Source: Micrococcales bacterium (GTDB lineage Bacteria > Actinomycetota > Actinomycetes > Actinomycetales > Dermatophilaceae). Taken from it: a stretch of 19,219 nt of DNA. The DNA lies in the NCBI GenBank assembly GCA_003132125.1, contig PKWT01000393.1:1-19219 (forward strand), read 5' to 3'. Position numbers and translations under genes: made by a program. The notes beneath the pieces were generated by a model. It ran no database searches and was not told where the DNA came from. It saw only the letters and a list, made by a program, of their open reading frames with translations. Positions within the stretch are counted from its first letter, which is position 1, and every line of letters begins with the position of its first letter. Of the stretch, positions 14,020 through 19,219 are shown piece after piece.

Positions 14020-15392
14020 GCGCGGGTGCCACGCTGGCCGGCTGGGCGTCACGTCTGACGCTGGCTGATGTACCGCCAGACGTGCAGGCGCAGGCCTGCG
14101 CTCACCTTGTGGACGGGTTGGGCACGGCTGTGGCTGCCGCCACCACCGGCGCTGCCGCACCCGCGGTCGACGTGGCAACGGGCCTAGGAGGACCGCCCGA
14201 GGCCACCATCATTGGTACCGCTCATCGCGGATCGGCGTTTGCCGCGGCCATGGCTAACGGCACTCTCGTGCATGCGCTGGACTTCGACGACACCCATGCT
14301 GCCGGCTTGGTCCACGCCACTGCGATCGTGCTACCGGTCGCGTTCGCGGTGGGCGAAGAGCGCGGATCCAGTGGAACAGAGGTCCTTGCTGCGGCGATCG
14401 CCGGCTACGAGCTGGTCTGCCGACTCGCAGCCGCCGCTCCGCAAAGCTTCCACGCGCGTGGTGCCCATCCGACGTCGGTGTGCGGAGCGGTCGCGGCAGC
14501 GCTGGTCGCCGGCAAACTGAGCGGCCTGAGCCAGCAACAGATGGAGGACGCGATCGGGATCGCCGTGAGTCAGGCCAGCGGCGTGATGGAGTTCTTGCAC
14601 ACCGGTGGATCGACCAAACAGTTCCACGCCGGTTGGGCTGCGGGGTCTGGGATCATCGCGGCCCGTCTCGCTGCGGCGGGACTGGCTGGACCGCGTGCCG
14701 GCCTAGAAGGGGAGTTCGGCCTGTATCGCGTGTTCGCCGACCGGACACCGGACCTGGCAGTCTTGACCGACGACCTCGGCGGCGCTTGGCAGCTCGACGA
14801 GATCACCATCAAGCCCTACCCGTCGTGCCAGCTGATGCATGCCAGTCTCGACGCCGCCAAGGACCTGCGGGCCACCGTTGGTGACATCGCCGGTCTGCGT
14901 GACGTCGTGGCCGCAGTACCGTCCACTGCCGCGTTCATCGTCTGCGAGCCGCGGGTTCAGAAGGTGAAGCCCAGCTCGCCCTACGACGCCAAGTTCAGCC
15001 TCCCGTGGAGCGTCGCCGCGATGCTCGTGGACGGGGTGGTGGGTCTGTCTACCTACGCGACTGACCAGCTGGACCGCCCCGAGCTCACGGCCTTGGCTGC
15101 CCGGATAACCCACGAGATCGTGCCGTACGACGGTCCCGACGCCGAAGCGCCGGGTCGGCTCCGGGCCCGCACGCACGACGGGCGCCACATCGAGGCGCTC
15201 GTCGCCCGCAGCAGCGGCAGCCCGGGCAACCCACTCGGAGCCGACGGGCTGCGCGACAAGCTGCGGGGCAACCTCGGGAGCGAGTCCGCCGCTGACTCGA
15301 TGATCGCGGCTGTCAACGATCTCGCGTCTGCGCCGGACGTCGGCTCGGTCATGCGGCTGGTCAGCACCTACTCGGGGGTGCGCCGTGGCTGA
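14016..15392 (+). CDS. MmgE/PrpD family protein
   Basis: Member of the MmgE/PrpD family, 458 aa, which includes 2-methylcitrate dehydratase and cis-aconitate decarboxylase. Recognisable parts are the N-terminal helical domain with MANGTLVHALDFDDTHAAGLVHAT (residues about 80-105), then GYELVCRLAAAAP and HPTSVCGAVAAAL near 155, GGSTKQFHAGWAA near 200 and IKPYPSCQLMHASLDA near 265. The DFDDTH and KxFHAGW segments build the active site in known members. The ATG overlaps the CoA-transferase stop and has only a weak ribosome site, so translation is probably coupled. Its own stop overlaps the thiolase-like start by 8 bases. In this cluster it could dehydrate or decarboxylate a branched hydroxy acid, for example an acid released by the CoA-transferase (inference). 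The true substrate is not visible. Confidence 0.9.
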   Translation: MSAGATLAGWASRLTLADVPPDVQAQACAHLVDGLGTAVAAATTGAAAPAVDVATGLGGPPEATIIGTAHRGSAFAAAMANGTLVHALDFDDTHAAGLVHATAIVLPVAFAVGEERGSSGTEVLAAAIAGYELVCRLAAAAPQSFHARGAHPTSVCGAVAAALVAGKLSGLSQQQMEDAIGIAVSQASGVMEFLHTGGSTKQFHAGWAAGSGIIAARLAAAGLAGPRAGLEGEFGLYRVFADRTPDLAVLTDDLGGAWQLDEITIKPYPSCQLMHASLDAAKDLRATVGDIAGLRDVVAAVPSTAAFIVCEPRVQKVKPSSPYDAKFSLPWSVAAMLVDGVVGLSTYATDQLDRPELTALAARITHEIVPYDGPDAEAPGRLRARTHDGRHIEALVARSSGSPGNPLGADGLRDKLRGNLGSESAADSMIAAVNDLASAPDVGSVMRLVSTYSGVRRG

Positions 15393-16533
15393 CGGCGTCG
15401 CTGTGGTCGGCGTCGCCGAGAGTGATCTCGGAATCACTGACCAGACGATCCTGGGCCTGCAGGCACAGGCGATCTCCCGGGCACTCGCCGATGCGGGCCT
15501 GTCCCTGTCCGACGTGGACGGCCTCGCCACCAACGGAGCTGCTCGTTTCTCGACCGCGCAGGTCGCCGAGTATGTCGGACTGCGTCCGACGTGGACCGAC
15601 TCCACTGCGGCCGGCGGCTCGTCGTACGAGATCTTCCTCGGCCACGCCGTAGATGCGATCAACGCCGGTCGTTGCAAGGTCGTGGTGATCTCCTACGGCA
15701 GCAACCAGCGATCCGCGAGGTCGCGCTCGCTCGCTGGTGTGGCCGAGGCGCATCTACCGGACCAGCAGTTCGAGGCGCCGTACGGACCGCTGTACCCCAT
15801 CTCCTTGTACGCCATGGCGGCTCAGCGCTATCTGCACGAGTACGGCGCCACGTCGCAACAGCTGGCCGAGGTGGCCGTCGCCGCTCGCGCATGGGCGTTG
15901 CTTAATCCCAAGGCCTTCCGCTACGACGCGGGTCCGCTGGACGTCGACGACGTGCTGTCCTCGACGATGGTCAGTTCCCCACTGCACGTGCTCGACTGTT
16001 GTCTGGTCACCGACGGCGGCGGCGCCATCGTTGTCACCTCGCTCGAGCGCGCCCGCGAACTCCGCGACGACCCGGTCGTCGTCCGTGGCTGGGGTGAGTG
16101 CACCACGTCGTCTTCGATGGCTCAGGTGCCCGATCTGCTCGTCCCCGGTGCTGCGGTCTCCGGACAGCGAGCGTTGACCGATGCCGGACTGAGCGTCGAC
16201 GACATCGATGTCGTGGAGATCTACGACTCGTTCTCCATCAACGTCCTGCTGTCCTTGGAGGCGCTTGGGTTCTGTGGTCGTGGGCAGGCGGCGTCGTTCG
16301 TGCAAGGGGGTCGGATCCGGCCCGGTGGCGGCCTGGCATTGAACACCTCAGGGGGAGGCTTGTCCTACTGCCATCCCGGGATGTTCGGCCTGCTACTTCT
16401 CGTGGAAGCCGTACGACAGCTTCGCGGTGAGTGCGCCGAACGGCAGGTGCCCGGTGCATGCACGGCACTTGTCCACGCCACCGGCGGAGCCCTGTCGACC
16501 CACGCAACCGTGGTCCTGGGGGTGGACCGGTGA
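15385..16533 (+). CDS. thiolase-like protein (SCPx/Ltp2 type) without catalytic cysteines
   Basis: Thiolase-fold protein, 382 aa. The fold is clear from the N-terminal AVVGVAESDLG, the middle SPLHVLDCCLVTDGGGAIVV, the C-terminal YDSFSINVLLSLEALGFC and SYCHPGMFG, and the end STHATVVLG. At the nucleophile loop (residues 73-80) it reads S-T-A-A-G-G-S-S, with no Cys. The second active Cys region reads VHATGGALST, also without Cys. Normal thiolysis is therefore unlikely. The best-known parallel is Ltp2, a thiolase-like retro-aldolase that needs a DUF35 partner (ChsH2) in steroid side-chain breakdown; a DUF35 gene follows here with a 4-base overlap. The start is GTG with GGGGGTG upstream, overlapping the MmgE/PrpD gene by 8 bases. 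Retro-aldol cleavage of a hydroxyacyl-CoA is the favoured guess; the substrate need not be a steroid. Confidence 0.88.
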   Translation: MADGVAVVGVAESDLGITDQTILGLQAQAISRALADAGLSLSDVDGLATNGAARFSTAQVAEYVGLRPTWTDSTAAGGSSYEIFLGHAVDAINAGRCKVVVISYGSNQRSARSRSLAGVAEAHLPDQQFEAPYGPLYPISLYAMAAQRYLHEYGATSQQLAEVAVAARAWALLNPKAFRYDAGPLDVDDVLSSTMVSSPLHVLDCCLVTDGGGAIVVTSLERARELRDDPVVVRGWGECTTSSSMAQVPDLLVPGAAVSGQRALTDAGLSVDDIDVVEIYDSFSINVLLSLEALGFCGRGQAASFVQGGRIRPGGGLALNTSGGGLSYCHPGMFGLLLLVEAVRQLRGECAERQVPGACTALVHATGGALSTHATVVLGVDR

Positions 16534-16970
16534 GCAACGATCCAGCGCCCGAACGGCCATTGGCTCCGGCTGACTGCGACACCCGCGGCTGGTGGGATGC
16601 CACCAGACGCCATGAGCTGGTCGTGCAACGCTGCGACTCTTGCGGACATGCTCAGCACTACCCTCGGGCGATCTGTACGACGTGTGGCGGCTCGGAGCTT
16701 TCCTTCCAGCTCACGCAGGGACGCGGTGAGGTCGAGACCTTCACCGTCGTCCACCGCGCCCCGAACCCCGCCTTCACGGCTCCGTACACGGTGGCACTCG
16801 TCCGGCTTCTAGAAGGGCCTGTGCTCATGACGAACATCGTCGGCTGCGCGGTCGACGACGTCCGGATCGGCCTGAAGGTGTCCGTGCAATGGGAACCACA
16901 CCCGGATGGCAGAAACATCCCCGTCTTCACACCGGAAGGAGGTCAGCATGGATTTCCGGCTGACCGATGA
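16530..16970 (+). CDS. DUF35 OB-fold/zinc-ribbon protein, thiolase partner
   Basis: Small protein of 146 aa with the typical N-terminal helix (GWWDATRRHELVVQRC near 22-37), the rubredoxin-like zinc ribbon CDSC-x10-CTTC near 37-54, and a C-terminal OB fold (FTVVHRAPNPAFTAPYTVALVRLLEGP near 72-98). Known DUF35 proteins bind thiolase-like partners and are needed for their activity or stability. The GTG start overlaps the thiolase-like stop (GTGA), which supports an obligate complex. Its 3' end overlaps the next dehydrogenase gene by 23 bases, so the dehydrogenase ribosome site lies inside this gene. No acyltransferase or hydratase domain is attached, unlike some ChsH2 proteins that also have a MaoC domain. 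Family secure. Confidence 0.9.
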   Translation: MSNDPAPERPLAPADCDTRGWWDATRRHELVVQRCDSCGHAQHYPRAICTTCGGSELSFQLTQGRGEVETFTVVHRAPNPAFTAPYTVALVRLLEGPVLMTNIVGCAVDDVRIGLKVSVQWEPHPDGRNIPVFTPEGGQHGFPADR

Positions 16971-18111
16971 GCAGCAGGCATTCCGCGACACGCTGCGGCG
17001 TTTCGTCGACCGCGAGATCATCCCCGTGGCATCTGAGTGGGAGCGGACCGGCCGCTACCCCGCCGAGATCGTCGAGCAGATGAAGGAGATGGGCCTGTTC
17101 GGGCTCACCGTGCCCGCAGAGTATGGCGGCCTCGGCGTCGACATGGTGTCGTTCTCCTTGGTCTTCGAGGAGATCTCGCGTGGGTGGATGGGAGTGGCCG
17201 GGATCATCGGCAGCCACTCGGTGTCCTGCCTGATGATCGCCAACCATGGCACCGAGGCGCAGAAGAAGGAGTTCCTGCCGAGGCTTGCCACCGGAGAGAT
17301 CCGGACCGGCCTCGGTCTAACCGAGTCCGGCGCGGGGACAGACCTCCAGGGCATCGCCACGACCGCACGTCTCGACGGTGACCACTACGTGGTCCGAGGT
17401 GCGAAGATGTGGATCACCAACGCCAGGTACGCGAACCCGTTGCCGGTCCTGGTAAAGACTGACCCGAAAGCGGAGCCACGGCACCGTGGCATGAGCATCC
17501 TGCTCATTGACACCGACTCGCCAGGTTTCACCGTCAGCAAGGACATCGGCAAACTCGGGTACAAGGGGACCGAGTCCTGCGAGATCGTGCTGGACGACGT
17601 CCGGGTGCCGGCTGATCGGCTGCTGGGTGGGGTCGAGGGCCGCGGGATGCAGCAGGCCCTGTCGGCGCTCGAGTGCGGCCGAATCAACATCGCCTCCCGG
17701 GCCGTCGGTGTCGCCCAAGCGGCGTACGACGCGGCGCTGGACTACTCGCGACAGCGAACAGCCTTCGGGCACCCGATCAGCGACTTCCAGGCGATCCAGA
17801 TCAAGATCGCCGACATGGCCACCGAGCTGCAGGCAGCACGGCTCCTAGTCTATTGGGCAGCCTCGCTCGCCGACGAAGGCGGCCGTGGGGACATGGAGTC
17901 TGGGATGGCCAAGCTCTTCGCTTCCGAGGTCGCGCTCAAAGCCGCCATGGAGGCGATGCGCGTCCACGGCGGCTACGGCTACTCGACCGAGTTCATCGTG
18001 GAGCGGTTGTATCGTGACGCCCCGCTAATGTGCATCGGCGAGGGCACCAACGACATCATGCGCATGGTCATCGCCAAACAACTCATCGCCGGCACCCGGA
18101 CGATTGGTTGA
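16948..18111 (+). CDS. acyl-CoA dehydrogenase
   Basis: Complete FAD-dependent acyl-CoA dehydrogenase, 387 aa. N-terminal MDFRLTDEQQAFRDTLRRFVDREIIPVASEWERTGRYP is typical. The FAD/substrate signature GLTESGAGTDLQGIATTA is near residue 132 and MWITNARYANPLPVLVKT near 154. C-terminal RTAFGHPISDFQAIQIKIADMATELQAAR near 270 and VHGGYGYSTEFIVERLYRDAP near 340 complete the fold. Glu365 in GEGTNDIMR is the expected catalytic base. ATG 16948 is chosen because of AAGGAGG 7 bases upstream, inside the DUF35 gene. Last gene of the plus-strand run that starts at 11387. It resembles the partial dehydrogenase at 1-784 more than the one at 9326-10468. Dehydrogenases of this type near Ltp2-like genes may work as mixed complexes with another dehydrogenase, but no evidence for that is visible. 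Confidence 0.95.
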   Translation: MDFRLTDEQQAFRDTLRRFVDREIIPVASEWERTGRYPAEIVEQMKEMGLFGLTVPAEYGGLGVDMVSFSLVFEEISRGWMGVAGIIGSHSVSCLMIANHGTEAQKKEFLPRLATGEIRTGLGLTESGAGTDLQGIATTARLDGDHYVVRGAKMWITNARYANPLPVLVKTDPKAEPRHRGMSILLIDTDSPGFTVSKDIGKLGYKGTESCEIVLDDVRVPADRLLGGVEGRGMQQALSALECGRINIASRAVGVAQAAYDAALDYSRQRTAFGHPISDFQAIQIKIADMATELQAARLLVYWAASLADEGGRGDMESGMAKLFASEVALKAAMEAMRVHGGYGYSTEFIVERLYRDAPLMCIGEGTNDIMRMVIAKQLIAGTRTIG

Positions 18112-18154
18112 GGCGCTGTGGCACAGAACTCACTCGTCGGCCGCACAGAAGACG

Positions 18155-18229
18155 CCGTTGTGGGATCGCGAGGCCAGAGACGCCGAACTGCCTCATCGTG
18201 GCGATGAGCTTCTCGGGGTAGATCTTCAC
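18155..18229 (-). pseudogene. relic of an acyl-CoA dehydrogenase N-terminus
   Basis: On the minus strand about 24 codons read VKIYPEKLIATMRQFGVSG then LAIPQ, matching the N-terminal domain of acyl-CoA dehydrogenases. The closest match in the window is residues 34-57 of the gene at 1-784 (14 of 24 identical), with a shared 13-base DNA run GAGAAGCTCATCG. The similarity stops on both sides: upstream there is no dehydrogenase start and downstream no EYGG-like continuation. It lies in the 182-base gap between the convergent genes ending at 18111 and 18294. Best read as a remnant of a lost dehydrogenase gene. Confidence 0.6.
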
Positions 18230-18293
18230 GTCCTGGCACCTTCCATCCCCTCCAGCGCGGAGAGCCTGTTGCGTCATCAGATTGCCCCCTGTG

Positions 18294-18749
18294 TCAGATG
18301 AACGCGACCGCGACCGTCTCGGCGACGCACACCGGTTTGTCAGAGCCTTCGCGCTCAATCGTGATGCGCGAGATGAGTTGGGTTGACTCGCCCTTGGTCT
18401 CGGCGCTGAGGATTTTCACGCCAGCCCGGACCCTGGAGCCGACTGGAACCGGTGACGGGAACCGCACCTTGTTGGCGCCGTAGTTGACGATCATCTTGAG
18501 TCTGTCGATGCGGTACACCTGCCTCACGAGCGTGGGGATGAGGGACAACGTCAGGTACCCATGCGCGATGGTCCCGCCGAACGGGCTTTCCTCCATCGCG
18601 CGGGAGATGTCCACATGGATCCACTGGTGGTCTCCCGTTGCCTCGGCGAATTGGTTGACCCGCTCCTGCGTGACCTCGACCCAGTCGCTGTAGCCAAGGT
18701 GCTCCCCGACCGCGATCTTGAGTTCATCGATCCCGTTGATGATGCGCAT
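18294..18749 (-). CDS. MaoC-family enoyl-CoA hydratase
   Basis: Hotdog-fold (R)-specific enoyl-CoA hydratase type protein, 151 aa, the normal single-domain length. The hydratase 2 motif is clear: RVNQFAEATGDHQWIHVD near residues 29-46, where Asp and His are the expected catalytic pair, followed by GGTIAHGYLTLSLIP near 58. VNYGANKVRFPSPVPVGSRVRAG near 84 is the usual second half. ATG 18749 is chosen because MRIINGIDEL is a typical start and AAGGGG lies just upstream; the frame continues upstream without family similarity. It runs against the main run and has its own control region, with a perfect 10-base palindrome about 105 bases upstream. It may hydrate an enoyl-CoA made by one of the dehydrogenases. 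It is unlike the MaoC-type gene at 12248 in sequence and probably in substrate. Confidence 0.92.
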   Translation of the reverse strand: MRIINGIDELKIAVGEHLGYSDWVEVTQERVNQFAEATGDHQWIHVDISRAMEESPFGGTIAHGYLTLSLIPTLVRQVYRIDRLKMIVNYGANKVRFPSPVPVGSRVRAGVKILSAETKGESTQLISRITIEREGSDKPVCVAETVAVAFI

Positions 18750-19137
18750 GCTGCCCCTTCGAACTTCATGTCCTATCGGCGTTGGCAGGGAACCGTTACC
18801 GGCTCGGCGCGCCCTCATGCTACTCAGCAGATCTTCCTCCGCAGCCACCCAGAACACTAGTGTAAGAGCCGGGTAACCGGCAGCCTCCTGCTGCTCGCCC
18901 GTCGACCCACTCGTCCACCATCTTGCTGCAGTTGTCCCTACATCGGGCCTGTGTATGAGGCCGGTGCGCGGGGCGTGTCTCGGCGAGACCCCAGAGTCCG
19001 TCGGCTGGCGCAAACCCTCGTTCACTTTGCAGATCCGCGAGTCTCTATGCGTTCCGGAACGCCCGCCCATCGGAGTCGGACGTCTGGACACGAGTCCGGC
19101 TCTTGACGCCGCAGCGGCCTTTGTCTCAGTTCTTGTC
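18750..19137. other. 388-base stretch without a convincing gene
   Basis: Holds the upstream region of the MaoC-type gene. Visible structure: palindrome ACACTAGTGT (18854-18863), a small hairpin GCCGG-GTAA-CCGGC (18868-18881), a hairpin GTCTC-GGC-GAGAC (18977-18989), and direct repeats near 19121-19140. The open frames here look like chance frames in GC-rich DNA; none shows a recognisable family. It may be old mobile-element or decayed coding sequence. Confidence 0.4.
18854..18863. promoter_or_regulatory. possible operator palindrome
   Basis: ACACTAGTGT is a perfect 10-base palindrome about 105 bases upstream of the minus-strand MaoC-type gene. Its form suits a TetR-type dimer, but no such regulator is in the window, and a 10-base palindrome can occur by chance. 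Confidence 0.25.
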
Positions 19138-19140
19138 TCA
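19121..19140. repeat. direct repeat TTGTCTCA
   Basis: Two identical 8-base copies, 19121-19128 and 19133-19140, are separated by 4 bases. They are flanked by a 9-base inverted repeat, CCGCAGCGG (19109-19117) and CCGCTGCGG (19169-19177). The second copy contains the stop of the possible gene end at the right edge. Such repeats can mark the end of a mobile element, but no element can be named. Confidence 0.35.
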
Positions 19141-19219
19141 TTCGTCGTCGTCCGGCTGGGTTCGACGACCGCTGCGGGCGGGCTGGTTGAGTACGAAGCG
19201 GACGCCGACGACCGTGCCT
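19138..19219 (-). CDS. possible C-terminal end of a gene entering from the right
   Basis: A minus-strand frame enters at the right edge and ends at TGA 19140-19138. Its last residues are hydrophobic then charged (VVGVRFVLNQPARSGRR, then an acidic tail). Only about 26 codons are visible and no family is recognisable. It could equally be a chance open frame. Confidence 0.25.
   Translation of the reverse strand, partial: GTVVGVRFVLNQPARSGRRTQPDDDE

Noticed and set aside
14703..15677. 324-codon open frame on the minus strand
   Set aside because: Antisense across the MmgE/PrpD and thiolase-like genes; low-complexity, Arg/Val/Ala-rich, no motifs.
19157..19177. GGGTTCGA resembling a tRNA T-loop
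   Set aside because: No matching T-stem, no anticodon arm and no acceptor pairing around it.

Overview
The window is high-GC DNA with GTG and TTG starts, strong Shine-Dalgarno sites, many overlapping reading frames and long antisense shadow frames. This points to an actinobacterium; the genus cannot be read from the sequence. It looks like one catabolic gene cluster for a ketone-type substrate that is carboxylated and then degraded as CoA esters. I see no rRNA, tRNA, CRISPR array or complete mobile element.

Layout. (1) 1-784, minus: an acyl-CoA dehydrogenase cut by the left edge. (2) 978-5987, plus: three overlapping genes for a complex of the acetone carboxylase type, in the order alpha (hydantoinase B-like), gamma, beta (hydantoinase A-like), followed by a strong hairpin. 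(3) 6079-8498, plus: an AMP-forming acyl-CoA ligase overlapping an SDR-fold protein that has lost its catalytic Tyr and Lys. (4) 8514-10468, minus: a FabG-like SDR and an acyl-CoA dehydrogenase. (5) 10591-11280, minus: a GntR/FCD regulator. (6) 11387-18111, plus: a seven-gene run, mostly overlapping, encoding a crotonase-fold protein without the usual glutamates, a MaoC-type hydratase, a family III CoA-transferase, an MmgE/PrpD protein, a cysteine-less thiolase-like protein, its DUF35 zinc-ribbon partner, and an acyl-CoA dehydrogenase. (7) 18112-19219: a small acyl-CoA dehydrogenase relic, a minus-strand MaoC-type hydratase, about 390 bp without a convincing gene, and a possible gene end at the right edge.

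How it may work together (inference). The carboxylase would turn a ketone into a beta-keto acid using ATP and bicarbonate. The ligase or CoA-transferase would make the CoA ester. Dehydrogenases, hydratases and SDRs would process it, and the thiolase-like/DUF35 pair may cleave a carbon-carbon bond by a retro-aldol step. The number of acyl-CoA enzymes suggests a substrate larger than acetone. The substrate is not identifiable here.

Regulation. A tandem heptamer (TGATATT TGATATT and close variants) lies in three control regions: before the carboxylase genes, before the minus-strand dehydrogenase/SDR pair, and between the GntR gene and the divergent crotonase gene. At each place it lies in or against the spacer of a plausible promoter. 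This suggests that the local GntR protein represses the whole cluster and itself.
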